From: Panax quinquefolius | Lineage: Eukaryota; Streptophyta; Magnoliopsida; Apiales; Araliaceae | Reading direction: 5' to 3' | NCBI GenBank assembly: GCA_020205615.1 | Contig: CM035167.1 | Location: forward strand, 141,361,255 to 141,425,254 | Length of the DNA: 64,000 nucleotides | Shown: positions 16,780 through 29,862 of the stretch, one piece after another | How the letters are laid out: the number at the start of each line of letters is the position of its first letter | How positions within the stretch are numbered: the first letter of the stretch is position 1 | Position numbers and translations under genes: made by a program | The notes under the pieces: model-generated | Databases searched by the model: none | The model's input: only the letters and a program-made list of their open reading frames with translations | Told to the model about the DNA's origin: nothing

Positions 16780-17010
16780 GAAGCGAGGTTCTCATAAATT
16801 CGATTATGTGGATATCTTGAAAGAGGCGACATTTTGTTTGCATTCAATTATCTGAGGATCTTCGTGTCAAGCGGGACCAAGATGCTCTTCTGAAAATCTT
16901 GATTTCACGCTTTGGTGTTCTTCCACATACATTTATCCTTTGCTTTGCTTGGGGAGTTCACCCCAACTCTGAGAGACGTTTATGCCATTTACCGATAATC
17001 TTTTTTTTTT

Positions 17011-17062
<52 letters not shown>

Positions 17063-17480
17063 TTATATATATATATATTATTTTTTTATATGAACTCATT
17101 CTAGATTATATCTTGTAGCCTTCCTGTTGTTGCATCGACTTCTGTAGCATATCTAGCTTGTCTCTCTAGAGATGTTGAGTGCATTGCTTATTTAACGAAG
17201 CTTCAAGCGAGCTCCCAATTATATCTCGCGATTTCGGGGTGACATGCTCCTCCCAAACTTTGAGACTTCTAACCCAAGAAAAAGAATTCTGGTTATCTTG
17301 GGTGCTTTACTTCTTGAGGATTCTGGGCAGGACACGGAAAAAGTTACTTACGATATAACAAGTCATCCTCACTTTCCATGAAGAGCCTTGCCCTTTTCCC
17401 TTAGGCTGCTTATTTGGCTATGTGGTTATCCCGCTTCATTTTCCGGGTCTCCTGTAGATGGTCCTTCGACTCGCGTGTTT
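16780..17480 (+). pseudogene. Plant mobile domain (PMD) relic, antisense within element 2
   Basis: The plus strand, antisense to the retroelement, gives disjointed but ordered matches to the plant mobile domain (MAIN/aminotransferase-like PMD). They are: a tryptophan-rich start WQHWMKRGS with VDILKEA (about 16765-16840); RVKRDQDALLKILISRF (about 16865-16910); HTF, then after a frameshift GEFTPTLRDVYAIYR (about 16950-16995); and, beyond a 57-base T tract, AYLAMWLSRFIF (about 17405-17445). PMD proteins are nuclear proteins linked to transposon silencing and are found in several plant transposons. Reading it requires several frame changes, so it is a dead copy. The assignment rests on motif order only. 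Confidence 0.55.
17002..17060. repeat. Poly(T) tract
   Basis: A run of about 57 T with a single A interruption splits the mobile-domain relic. Its length is likely to be unreliable in the assembly. Confidence 0.95.
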
Positions 17481-20400
17481 GGTTTAACTTATGTTATCTC
17501 GAGGTCTAAATGTTCCTCTCGCTCCTCTCTTCTTAGGAACATTGTATAAATCGTTTTGACGAAAACTATTCTCGTATGAAGGAATCATTGGGAGGTATCC
17601 ATTTTTTTCGTATTTTTTTTATTATCTTTCACAACTTTGCAATTTTTCTTATTAATCTTTTTGTTTCTTTACTCGGGTATGGCGTAAATTGCTTGACTCC
17701 TCTCCTTTCTTTGAATCTTTCTCTTGAGCACTTTTTGAGATATTCTACTCTGCATTTTTCTGAAAAAAAAGCGATTGAGATCCTTCTTCATTTCTTGTGA
17801 CATTGTCCCTCACTTGCACATTTCATTGGATTGATCACCGATCTAATTGATTCTGACATTTTATCGATGATTCTTCATGCTTTCTGACTCGTCCATACCT
17901 ATTATTTTTGAGATGGTGGCGGTCGTCGCCCCCCCTTATAGGCATCACTTTCGCTCTACTCGGATATCAATGAATTGAGTGGTTCTTCGTTGTCTTGGTT
18001 ACGTCTTCCTTGAGTGCGGAGCTTCTTTACTTAAATCGAAGATAATGGTTTTTAGTACTTTGTGCTTTATTCTCTCTCACGGGTCATGAGGCGGTTTGGA
18101 TTTGACCGGGGCGTCCTTTTGGCCACACTTGTCGGGAGACTTATGAGGCGCCCTTCTCGACTTTGTCTCTACCTCTCCTCTTTTTACGTGTGGGCATTTC
18201 CAAGAGCCTCCAAATGCTCCTCATAAATCCCTTCCTTTTTTCATCATCATGAATGATTCTCGGATTGGGCGATATATTACCGGTGGCGTAATTATTGGCG
18301 GTCGATCTTAAAAGATGGGGATGATACTTGATTTGTTCTCTACCGGTTTTTCATTCGAAGCGTCTCGATGGGCGAGTTTGCTATGTTCTCCTAAGACCAC
18401 TATCCGATTCGAGCGTTGGTCGACCGATGAGTCGGCTCGTTGGCGTGAGGCTCTCGATGCTTAAGTCTTCTCATCCTCGGTCGGTGGCATTCATCCTCGA
18501 AGTGACCCAACTATTCTTCTTGAGCACATGTCCCTACTACCTCCGAGTCTTCTTCCACCACGGGCCGTCTCATGCATCTCTATCACGAGATACCTCCTTG
18601 ATTTCCTCCCCGAGGATCCTCAGTGCAGAAATGAGAATCACCCGTTCTAAAGCGAAAGCATCTACCACTCTTTGATTACGGGGTGGATCCTCCTATTACT
18701 TCTATCGTGGTTCCGGTTAGTCGTCCGTTATTAGAAGCGCTTAAAGCCATCATCGAAACGTCCTCTTGATGATCTTTGGTTCTAGTATCTTACGTGGTAG
18801 GGAGGTCGGTCGAAAAGCAGCGTAGAAATTTGGTAAATTTTTTTGACATTTCCATTTCCATTTTTTATCCCTCGTATAGTTGCTTTCGTGTTTCCTTATG
18901 TATTTTTTTCTTGATTTTTCAGATTTAGAGAGTCGATGAAGAGGATTATGATGTTCTCTTGGGTTTATTTACGATACTTACACATGAGGTAGTACGGCGG
19001 TTTACGCGATCGTGAGCCTTCTCGACTATATCCTTATTGGTGTCGAGTCGTCTTCTTCTTGGCATAATGATTGTGTTAGCCTTGATGCTAAAGACACTTT
19101 ATCCGATGTAAGCCCAAGTCTGCTTTGTGGGTGATACATACGATTTCTTGATCCTTCCTATGACTTCTCCGTATGATGGGCCTAAAGATCTTAATAAGGC
19201 TCTACCTCCTCGAGGGGAATCCTTACGAGACTATTCTTGATGTCCATCCTCCCGGAAGAGTCTGTAGAGTTAGTGATCGATCGGGAGGGCATTATTGATA
19301 GTACTTTGGGTGGATTAAATGACATTCCGTCTCTCAGTGGCATCTCGACTCCTTTTCCATTGGCTATAGAGTATCTTTCTTTCAATATATTGTTGTATCT
19401 TTTTTTTTTTTTTTTTATAATATATTGCTTTTGACATTTTTGTTTTTGGTGAGAAGATGAAAGATTTGCCTTTGCTGTTGAGGCCACTTGCTTTGTTTGA
19501 TGTTCTCCATCCGGATGTCGCCCACTTTCGCTTATATAGTGACCTTGGTTATCCTCCGGGTGGCGAGGCTTGAGAATCATCGACCATCTGACATCTTTTT
19601 ACGATCCTCCATCTCTTGTCTTGTCAAATTCTATGGTGGCGTCTAAAGTGGCTTCCTGCGAGAGCTTCCTTCATCAGTGGGGATCTTATTCCGTGGAGGG
19701 TTTTCGATATCATCTCTCTAGTCGGGAAAATCTGGGCGTCTCTGGCTCTCGGTTTCGCGAGATACTTGACGATTGATTGATTATTAAGGCGACTTCCACC
19801 CAAACCTTCTTCTAGACCCGACTTACGAGCCTTGTTCTTGGGTTGCACACTCTCTCTTTATATTCCTTGGTAGTAGAGGACTTGAAGAGGTTTAGTGATG
19901 ATGTGAATGACCTTGAAGGCGTGGGTGTTGACATGTCTCCTTTTTTAGTGTTAAATTTGGATCTTCTCAAATCAAGTTTTAATCTTGTTTCACTACGTTC
20001 GGAGGTTCTTTGTGCGTAAGTGTGAAGATGATTCCTTTTTCGGTCTTGACTTTACGAGCTTTGATGAAGCCATGAAACAAAACTGAAGATCCGATCTCGA
20101 AGATTTAGAGGACCCGACTTGGGATCTAAATGCTAAATTTCGGGATGTGGAGTGCAGTGACGGACGGGACTTAAACTTAACTACCCACAAGTTAAGGGAG
20201 AGGTGAAAATTGCAAATCTTAAGGTTCGAGATCGGCCATTCTTGACTTGGAAGCTTTAGCTATGCCTCCTCTTGATTTGATATGTCTTGGCCTTTAGATC
20301 ATAACTTGTTGTAGTAGTTTTTTTTTTTTTTCCGTTTCGTTTTTGAAACTCATTTACATGTTTTTCATTTATCAAAATGTAGTTTCTTGAACCTTGTTGA

Positions 20401-20640
20401 TTGCTTTTAATTTGAATGATTCCTTAAAATTCAATATTTATCATTGAATCTCAAGTTATTCAAATTAATATTACAAAACAACCACAAGTAAATATATGAA
20501 TTTTATCAAAAAATGTATATATATATAGTTTCCTGAAACAAAACTTGACTTTATACTCTTTTTTTTAAAATTTAAAAATAATATTCAAGTATAAGTGAAA
20601 GTTTGTAAATTTATTGATAATAAAATTGCTTTTAACGAAA
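17481..20640. other. Element 2 internal sequence without recognised domains
   Basis: This is heavily decayed sequence between the mobile-domain relic and the tandem block. All frames are broken by stops within about 130 codons, and I recognise no motif in them. Confidence 0.5.
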
Positions 20641-20990
20641 AGCATAACGTTTCATTAAAAAAATCTTGCTTTTTGTCGAAAAAATAACGTTGCCACTTTT
20701 AGAGATAAAGTGTAACTTTCACTTTTAGAATAAAGCATAACGTTTGTAACTTTTAAAGATAAAGTGTAACTTTTTCGAATAAAGCATAAAGTTTGTCACT
20801 TTTAAAGATAAAGTGTAACTTTTCGGGGTTGAGGCTTAAACTCGGTGCCTCGATCTTTTGAAGTTGAAAGTGTAACTATAGAGGTATTAATAATCGGGTT
20901 CTCGATCACTTTTGAAGTTTGAAAGTGTAACTTCAAAGGGTATGCTTAGTCGGTGCCTCGATTACTTTTGAAGTTGAAAGTATAACTTTT
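20641..20990. repeat. Two adjoining tandem arrays (AAAGTGTAACTTT units)
   Basis: Positions about 20640-20830 hold roughly 50-bp units built on AAAGATAAAGTGTAACTTT and AAGCATAACGTTT. About 20830-20990 holds three longer units built on CGGTGCCTCGAT, TTTTGAAGTT and GAAAGTGTAACTT. Neither is coding. Confidence 0.75.
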
Positions 20991-21886
20991 TGTGATGCTC
21001 TTCTTCTCATGTATATTTTTTTTTACCACTTCAAGTTCATGGGCTGGGCACGAGGCGACATCGATCCCACACGAGATATCTTGCAATACCCAGCTTTTAG
21101 AGATCTCTCGTACCTATATGGGCCTTCCCATTTGGGGTAAAATTTGGTGGTTGGGGTCCCCTAATGACTTGAGTTGCTGTTTTTGAGTACGGGTCCCCAC
21201 GAAAATTAAATGCGTGGTACTCTTCTTCTTGGTATTGTATTGTCGTCGCGATCTTTTCATGAGTGCAGATTCAAGCTTTTCTTTAGCCTTATCTCGAAAA
21301 GTCAACTAAGGCCTCCGAAATTTGCTGGTCGGTTTTCTTCCTCGACCAAGCTTCGAAGTCTCATTCGAGCCGAAGGTATTTCTATTTCAGCGGGCAAAAC
21401 AGCTTCTTCACCATAAACCAAAGCATATGGGGTCTCGCTTGTAGGCTTCCTTTTTGAAGTTCGATATGCCCATAATATTATTGGTAATTATTACGCCCAT
21501 GTCTTGGATGATCGTCTAGGGTTTTTGATAAAATTTTTATCAAGGTTTTGTTTTAGCCTCTCTTGTCATTGCCTTTTTCGGGTAATATGGTGATGACTTG
21601 TAATGTTTCACCTGTATCTTTCCATCGATTTTTGACATCCCTATTGATGAAGGGAGTTCCATTATCAAATAAAATTATCTTGAGGATTAAAAAAGCGGCA
21701 AATGATGTGCTCCTTGATAAAATTGGCCCTTCTTTGGTCCGTGGCCTTCTTGAGGTATTACCTCCACCCACTTTGTGTACATCTCGGTGGCGATTAAAAT
21801 CCATATGTTACCCTTGGAATTAGGGTGAAACAGGACCTATAAGATCCATTCCCCCCATGTATGAAAGGGCCATGGTGTTGCCAGGG

Positions 21887-22457
21887 TTACGCAAATCCAC
21901 GGCGGGGAGCATGGATCAAGTTTCCATGTATTTGACAAATGTGGCACTTTTTAACAAATTCTAGACTATCTCCCTCCATCTTTGGCGATAGTAACCATGA
22001 TCGATAAGTTGTTTGTACAACTTGGCTCCCCACTTGGTGTTCATCCTTGTGCATTTGGTAAACCAAATCTTTGGCTTCACTAGTTCCGGACAACCGTAGA
22101 GGGCTTGCCATTGAATCCCCTTAAAACAATTCTCCCATTCTGCAAGAAGAAGCGTTGTGACTTCCTCTTGATTATAATTGCGTCCTTCTTTTCGGTTGGG
22201 AAGAGTCCCGCTTTGCAAGAACTCCACATAAAGGGATTCGCGATCCACTATATCTTCATGAAGGCGCATTCATCCTCCCGGGGTATTTCTTGGCATGAAA
22301 CACATTGGCGTTGTAGGGCATCTGCTTCCTTCTTCATTTCGGGCCAATAATACCCTTGGCAGCCAGCTGCGACTACTACTGACTTATATATATACGATCC
22401 GATTCTCGTCATTTTTTTTTGCAGAGACTCTATCTGCTTCTTCCCTCCCCCAAGCAT
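21887..22457 (-). pseudogene. Element 2 integrase zinc-binding (HHCC) relics
   Basis: Minus-strand frames give two overlapping pieces of integrase N-terminal type. At 22250-22380 there is GYYWPEMKKEADALQRQC followed by VSCQ. At 21890-22090 there is a separate set, H-K-DEH-VGS with FVKKCHICQIHG and a following PRRG. Two CxxC blocks in a row suggest a tandem duplication or a nested fragment. Catalytic core sequence downstream (lower coordinates, about 21000-21880) is too decayed to read. Confidence 0.65.
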
Positions 22458-23864
22458 CGTGTCGACACACCATACATTCTTTTCTTTGATCTGAAGACAC
22501 CTTTGATGATGTTGTACTTACAGTAACTTTCGGTGGGTATTGTTCCTCCTTTGTTTTTTTTTTGATTGGAGATGTCGTATCGCTCAATCATCTATCATGT
22601 CTTTTTGGGGAACAAATTTAGCTTTGTGGTTGGGAGGGTTCTCTTCATTACCTTTACATCCAAATTCTCACCTTGGACATAGACTCGAGAGATCTTTTTT
22701 GCTTTTTAGTGCATCGGGTTGTTTATTACATCCTCTTGCACATATTTCAATCACCACCTTCTTGAAAGCCTCCATCACCTTTTTGTGCTTTCTGATTCGA
22801 TATAGGCGCCAAGATAGGTTCCTTCACTCCAAATTGGCCTCTTATCATTTGCCTTTTTATGAGGTTTGAATCTCCCTTTACTTTAAGATATTTGGCTCCC
22901 GATTCTTGGCCGCCAACAATCCTAGTATGAGCGCCTCGTATTACTTCATTGTTTGTTTGTGCGAGAAATCCATTTTGTATGACAAGGCCACTTCATTTCC
23001 TTCTTTAGTGGTCAACACCACTCTGCTCTCTTTACCTTTTTACCTTCTGCGGATGATCCATCAAAAGCCAAACTCCACCATTACGGGTCCTCATTTTTCA
23101 ACTCGATTGATTCTACTTCTTCTTCACCGAAAGATCCTCGGAAGGGGTTCATATTCTCCATTTGGAAATTGAGCGGCCAGGTGCGAGCTTGACATCGGAT
23201 CGCCTTGATTATTACACATTTGATGTCGTACTACGAAAGAATCATCATCCATCTGGCGGTCTTCCTACTAATGTCTTGCTTAGTTAATAGGTATCTGATT
23301 GGATCGGTTTTTGTTGCAAAGCTTTATTTAGTGTGCTAAAAAATAATGCATTTTTTACTGCAATGATACCAATGCTAGAAATGCCTCTCTCTCCACTTGT
23401 GAATACACGGTTTAGGTCCTCGGATTATCCAATAATGTAATATCTGAGTTTCTCTTCTCCATCCACCTCTGCGCGTGATCAATCCACCTATGGACTTCTT
23501 GGTAGATGTGATGTACAAGCTGCTGACGGTATTCCTCTTTGTGGCACTTACCATTGTTTGTCTTTGAAGCCAAAATTCTTTTCACCTTCTCAAAGCTTTT
23601 TGTTGTCTTGCCCCAGTCCCCATTGTGCCTTTCCTTTTAGCAATTTGCCAAAAGGTTACGTGACTTCGACTAATCTTGGCATGAATCTTCTCATGTATGA
23701 AACTTTCCTAAAAAAGCTCTTCAACCTTTTTACTGCGTTTTTGGTGGGGGCATCTCTGTGATTGCTTTTCTTTTGCTTGGGTCCACCTCTAAGCCTCTAT
23801 TGTGCACCAAAAGCCCAAGAATTTTCCAGTAGTCATCCCAAAGGCGCTTTCTTGGATTCATCCT
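22458..23864 (-). pseudogene. Element 2 RNase H region (decayed)
   Basis: This stretch lies between the RT and integrase relics, where RNase H (often double in Tat-lineage elements) is expected. It contains only scattered short frames. I assign it by position and do not see catalytic motifs. Confidence 0.35.
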
Positions 23865-24454
23865 CTACTTATACCTTGGCATTGAAACACTTTCTCGGTC
23901 CTCCACATGAGTTATCGCCTTCTTGGATTTCACTACTATATCATCTACGTAGTCCTCCACTATATCATGAATCATGTCATGAAATATGGCGTGTGCATTG
24001 CCCTTTGATAAGTTGCCCCGCGTTCTTGACCCGAATGGCATTACTACATAGTAGAAATTCCCCAAACGAGAATGTGAAAAAGGTTTGTCGACTCTGCATC
24101 TTCTACGGACATCTTTATCGATTGTAACCCACAAACCCGTCCATGAATGACATCATCTCATGATTAGCCGTTGCATCTATCTACCAAAGTGTACATGTTG
24201 GGTAATGGGTACATGTCCTTTGGGCGTGCCTTGTTCAAATCTCTGAAATCCACACATATTAAGTAGTATCCATTTGACTTCTTTCTGGATGCATCTTTGG
24301 ATAGCCATATTGGATGTTGAATTGGCTTGATGAACCCTACTTCCAGCAACTTCTTGATTTCTTCCTTTATTTGAGTTTCTACTTCGGGTGCATAGTTGCG
24401 AGGTGCTTGCTTTACTGGCTTCATTCCCGGACTTATGTTTAGATTGTGCTCCAC
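23865..24454 (-). pseudogene. Element 2 reverse transcriptase relic (Tat-like)
   Basis: On the minus strand, 24454-24164 gives the RT N-terminal block: HNLNISPGMKPVKQAPRNY, then EEIKKLLEVGFIKPI, then VDFRDLNKA and PLPN. After a frameshift 24134-23865 gives VMPFG, AIFHDMIHDI and the polymerase motif YVDDIVVKSK. The YVDD active-site box and block order are those of Ty3/gypsy RT, and the wording is closest to the Tat lineage. Frameshifts and stops make it non-functional. Confidence 0.85.
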
Positions 24455-27400
24455 AAGATCCTTGTCATCGATTCAAGGGCATCTCGTCGTAATTCAAGCA
24501 AAGACATCCCTATATTCTCATGATAATTGTACGAGCTCCTCCTTCTTCATTTAGCATCCAACTCCTTGTTGACATAAGTCGGTCTTGGCGTTCCTTCCTT
24601 CTGTTGCCAAATTAACTTCCTCTAATTCATTTTGTTGAGGTTTTGGCCTATCCTCGAAGCGATACGGAGTGGTTCTACCTTCATTGTCTGACTTCTTCTT
24701 CTTCTTTTATTATTTTTGGAGTGGGGACACCTCTGAGCCGTTTGGGTTCACACACTTCCAAGGGCTCTTCCCCCCTTGCATCGTCATGATCGAAACACCA
24801 CCTTTCCGTCGGGGTTTAACAACCCTCTCCCATTTTGTCTTACGGCCCTCCTCTCAGTTGTGCCATCCAAACGACATTTATTATATTTACGGCATCTTGA
24901 GGATCTGCTGGCCTTTTCTTTTCTTCTCTTCTTCTTCTTCTTCTTCTTGCTTTTCTTTTTTTTAAACATTCTCCTCCGTTTCGGGTCTTCTTCTTTTTTT
25001 TTTTGCGAGGCACGAACTTATCTTCTGCACTTTCTCCCGACTTCTAGTCTTAGGGAATCGGGTCTTACTGAATCTGGTTCTCTCCCTCTTCGACATCATC
25101 ATCAAAGAAAGTTGCTTGATGATGTGTGCCTCCTCTGTCCAAAGGGATTAGAGTTCTTTGGTACCTTCACTTCTCTCCCTTTTCGAATATAGCTTTAAGG
25201 CATTGATGAAAGGCCCAGGGTACCACCCGTAGTCGTTTTGCCAAACCCTTCCCAATGAGACATGATATGATGCATCCACCTCGGCAACATGGAACATTCT
25301 GAGCCCTCGAATCTTCCCACTTGCATGTCCACCTTAACGTGTGTCCCTAGGGTTCTCGTGCTTTGATTGGCGAATCCATAATGTTCATTTGTTCCTTCAC
25401 ATCTTCTTCTCGGCGAGGCCTAACTTAGTTTTTGACACGGTGTAGGGCATAATATTCTGAGCGCTCCATTGTCGATAAATGCCCTCACACCTCAATCTGC
25501 AGATTGATTCTTTCTTTGTCATCATCATACATGACTGTTTATTATGGGTATCTTATCTCTCTCTCGACTTTAGAAAGATATCTTATTTTCTTCTTCCTCC
25601 ATCGTCTTCATAAATCCTTTGCTTATGGCCATACAAGTCTCCTGCGTTTGGCGACCTTGATAATTGCCACAGTTTGCCTCGATCCTTGCTTCCTTCCTTG
25701 GCCAATCTGTCTCGATCAAAAAATTTTACGAACTTGGCTCCGTTCATCAATGCCGTCACTGCGGTCTGGATCACACTCCTCCTTTTCTTCCATCATCATC
25801 TCCTCTTCCGGGCTTGTGTTGTGTGATATAACGATGTTGCACGTTTCCTTCCCTTTGTGGTTTGGCGGTGACTTGTCATGAACACTACTTTCTTTTCCAA
25901 GTTCAATCTCCCCATTTGCCGACTTTTCGTGGAATATCCTCCTCAGAGCTATAACAATCCATCGTTGAGTGTCCGTATTGGTGGAATAATACGAAGTCTG
26001 GTCTTCTCTTTATTTCTTCCGTCAATTTTTTGCAAATCTAGGCCTTGGGGGTTTCACCACTCCATATTCAACCCATTGTTCATACAAACCCACGAATGCT
26101 TTCTCTCACTTCATGTGATAGCCTCCGGGGCTTGCTTTCTTGCATATTTGTCTCGAGCTTTCCTCTGCTTTGATCAAAAATTTTTCTGTTTCTCCTTCTT
26201 GCCCCCTTGTGGTTTTGGTGAGAGTCGGCCAAAGCCATTCTTTTGTCCTCTTGCCCTTCCATGTATAGCAAATCGCGTGGTTGGTGGGCAATGTCATGAT
26301 TCCTCCCAAGTCTTGTGCAAAAGATGAGAGGGTGTGAAGGAATCCTGAAGCCTTGGTGATGAGGTGGGGCTTGAAAGAATCCAAGGCACCATTGTTGCAA
26401 ATCTTGACTAAGTTCTTTTCTTGATCGGTTCTGCACACTTACGTGCACGGGCCTGAACTGTCAACATAATCGACAACTCCTCATTCGGTTTACTGCTTGA
26501 ACCGCATAAGCTCCACAATGGTTACTGTTTACGCACGCATAGAAAAAATTCTTGAAAAATTGTAATTTTAAGTCGTCCCAATCATGGGTGACCCTTCTCC
26601 AAATTGTAGTACCAACTAAAGGCCTTTATCCAGTCAAAGTCTTGTTGAATTCCGCATCAACAAGTTGTGGTTGTTCACTTCATCATATCAGAGCCACGGA
26701 GACATTGACTCTCTAAACACAGCGATATGTTCCCCTAGCATTTCCTTTTTCCCCGTTGTATTTTGGAAATTGCGGGGGTGCTCAATATACTACTGTTGGG
26801 TAAGGTTGCCTCCGAATGTGTGCGGGGTAAGGAGGAGTAAAGTCCAACTCAGAGGGTCGAGATGTGCATGTGCTGAAGTTGATTGATCACGTCGATCATA
26901 TCATCCTTCGTCATCACTGGGCTTGTGGCGTGAACTCTACGGGGTGTTGTGATATCTTTCTTTGCATCGGCGGTGTGTATGGTAGAGAAATTGGTTGATG
27001 GACACTTGCATCATGAGCAGTGGCAGCTTGGTGGAATTCTTTGGCTCATTCATTTGGACATTGCTTGGAATGGTTGGCATTTGCACTGTGAAAATGATGG
27101 AATAGTAGTTGAGATGATGTTTGCACGAGGTTGGCTTGCTTCCATCCTAGGTTGTGTACGTCACCTTTTTACGGGCTTCGAGTTGATTATTGGAACCAAT
27201 TGACTTTCCGTTAATGGAGGTACAATGTGGTTCTCTTTGTTGTTTCTACCATTATTGTTGTCTTCCACACTTGTTGTTCCCCATACAAACTTCACAGGAA
27301 CATGGCCTTGAAAGTGGGAATCTGCATCAATCTATGGCGGAAAAATCCCCTCTCTCTTCTTCTTCCTCTGCATTTCGGCATCATGGCCATCATCATTCCT

Positions 27401-27740
27401 TGCCCTTCTCGTGCTTCCTTGATGCCTTGAGCATCTCGATTTGCACATCATTAAATCGGGTCTCCACTGCGTCCTCCTCGCCTTGCCTTCTTTGCGTTGG
27501 TTTGTTGTTGATTGGCCATATGTGGTGATGTCGAACTTCCTTACAAGCGTCTTGATAAGTGGTTGGTCAAAATCCGGGTTTGCGCCTTGGAAAGCTTGAG
27601 TGGCTTGCCTTGGGCTGGATCCGGTGAGGTAATGCTGTTTGTTGGTGAAGCGACTCTTCTGTAGTTCTCCACTTGAGTTGTGGGCATACCCTTCACAATT
27701 CTACACCTCCCAGTGATCGCCCGAAAATAAATGTGGGCAA
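24455..27740 (-). pseudogene. Element 2 gag/protease region (decayed)
   Basis: This stretch lies between the RT relic and the truncated 5' LTR, where gag and protease belong. A ~120-codon minus frame at 26448-26080 is basic and plausibly gag, but shows no diagnostic motif. A poly-(TTC) stretch near 24922-24945 is low complexity. No primer-binding site is clear near 27700-27740. Confidence 0.45.
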
Positions 27741-28012
27741 AAATCGTACCTTCTTTAGGGTTAGGGTTTTGTGTTGGTGAGGAGGAGAGAAATCCACGAA
27801 AAAATGAATTGATTGATTGATTGAAGAGGGAGAGCGGCGGTGGGCGATTACTCCAACGACGCGTGGCGGCGAACCCCCTGGAATCCGAATCAGGTTAGGT
27901 TAGGGATTAGAATTTGTTAGGAGTTCGAGATTCTTGAGTCCTTCTTGAGTCCTTGAGTTGAGAGAATCAAACCCTTTGGTGCTTTTAGGTGGAATCTCAA
28001 GCCTTTAAATTG
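27741..28012 (-). mobile_element. Truncated 5' LTR of gypsy element 2
   Basis: Matches 14584-14835 and then stops abruptly at 28012, where the 3' LTR continues for another ~400 bp including its TATA box. The U3 part of the 5' LTR is therefore absent and the element lacks its own full-length promoter. Sequence beyond 28012 is AT-rich host DNA. Confidence 0.75.
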
Positions 28013-29114
28013 ATCAATAGAGCGTTGACACGTAAGTGAAATTCTATCAGTATTTTATTAATTAATTGATAACTTATCAAAAAATAAATTTCATACCAAC
28101 CGAATCTCCTCTTTATAACTACAATCAAATGCATCCTATATGTGACTTGTGTTATCGTCAAACTGGACAATGGATACATTAATTTATTAATGGTATTTGT
28201 CTTTTCAGCATATTTATTAATCACATTACGGTCATTTCATTATTTTATTATTAAATACTATGACGTTTTGAGTCTAATTTACATATAGTCAAGATTATAT
28301 ATATGCATGATGTACTAGATATTAATTTATATACAAGTATTTTCTGCATATGACTACAATCAAATGCATCATGCATGTGTACTAATTAGTAATATCGAAG
28401 AAAAACAAATTCGTATAATTATATATATGATGATGCACTATATATATACTTGTAAAATTATATAGAGAAAAATGTATATACTGGTGGTAGTATTACATAA
28501 ATGACGACATTATTACGATTTTTTGAAATATAGCGATGGTTTCACCCGACGCTTATAAATTTCATAGCTATTCTTGGGCTATGATAATATTACGCTATAT
28601 GGCGGCCGGGTGAACCGTCGCATACTAGTCTAAAACCCCGCCTTCATAAATTTTTTAAAAATCCGCTTTTCATAAGCGCTTAGAATATGTAATAAGGTTT
28701 CATTCTTCATTCATGACTCGATTATATTCAACTATGTTCGCGAACTCGATCATATTCGCGAACAGTTCGCGGACAATCAAACTCACACATTGGTGTTAAT
28801 TCAATCATAATTCAACTAACAGGGTTCGAGTTCGAGTTCGAGTTCGACAACATTCGAGTTGATACAGTTCCTTTGCAGGCCAAGTTAGACATTTCTAGCA
28901 AGGGTATCGGCCGTCTGGTAGGCTTCTTTCTCTATATATTGACCGGCTTCTCTATAACTGATAAATCTGGTTGAGTATTATGTGATGGGCCAGGCCTAGT
29001 CCGTTTTAAAAGAAACTGATAAAACCTAGACCCATATACTACAAAATAACTGAACATTTTCCTTGAGCTTGGGCTTATTAACACTTTTATTCTGATTATA
29101 ATCAAATACACTAA
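28013..29114. other. AT-rich intergenic DNA with a CACTA-like hairpin relic
   Basis: No gene is seen. Around 28530-28626, ATAGCGATGGTTTCACCCG is followed about 60 bp later by its imperfect inverse CGGGTGAACCGTCGCATA. A GAGTTC-based short repeat lies at about 28818-28843. The GCGACGG-type words resemble subterminal repeats of plant CACTA transposons, and a similar word recurs at 47095-47160. Confidence 0.4.
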
Positions 29115-29862
29115 GAGCATTCACAACAGTTTTTCTAATAGACTCTCTATCCCCACATTTAAAGAATATATCAATAAATCAGTATCCAACAGTTTCCTCA
29201 TCTTTATATAATTCTCTATTTTAATCCCTATATATGATTTGACTCCCAGGATGAGGGAATCAAAAGAATTCCTATTTATCTAAAATGACATTTCACACCC
29301 TATTTATTGCGATTTTATGTTAGTTAAAGGATCTTATCTCACTTAATTGCTGATTTGGGTATGCCTATCAAATTTACTCATTTTTATTTTTTAAACAAAG
29401 AATTTAGAGAAGAAAGAGAACAATAAAAAAATTTAAAAATCAGTCAAATTTTAATTTTGATCATTTTTGTAAAAAATATTACTACTAATTATAAATTTTA
29501 TTATTTTATAATTAAAATAATATTGTTTTAGTTCTCATAAACACATAATGATCGTTGCACATTTTGATTTCTAGCAATATCTATTTTAAATTAAAATAAT
29601 TACACTTTTTAAATTCAAACAACAATTACTTTTAAATAAAAAATAGTTACAACGTTCAAAACATGATTTGACTGTTGGAACTTTCAAATTTAACTTTTAA
29701 ATATTAAATTTTAAATTTTAAATTTCAAAATTTAATATTTAAGGAATCAATATAAGGAACATGTTGGGTACATAGTGAAAATTTTGAATCACTATCTTAC
29801 AGAATTACCTAATAGCGCACTGCAGAGTATGGATAGAGATAAGGAAACTGTTGTGAATGCTC
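29115..29862. mobile_element. Harbinger/Tourist-like MITE, 748 bp
   Basis: It has perfect 17-bp terminal inverted repeats, GAGCATTCACAACAGTT at the left and AACTGTTGTGAATGCTC at the right. They are flanked by the 3-bp direct repeat TAA (29112-29114 and 29863-29865), the target duplication expected for PIF/Harbinger elements. The interior is AT-rich and has no ORF, so it is non-autonomous. Confidence 0.8.

Noticed and set aside
18328..18675. 115-aa plus-strand ORF in element 2
   Set aside because: No motif, no neighbours in frame; ORFs of this length occur by chance in this GC-richer decayed DNA.
23558..26327. Cluster of 100-150-aa plus-strand ORFs
   Set aside because: They are complements of the Tat-type gag-pol relic on the minus strand and are rich in Ser/Leu/Phe from T-rich sequence.
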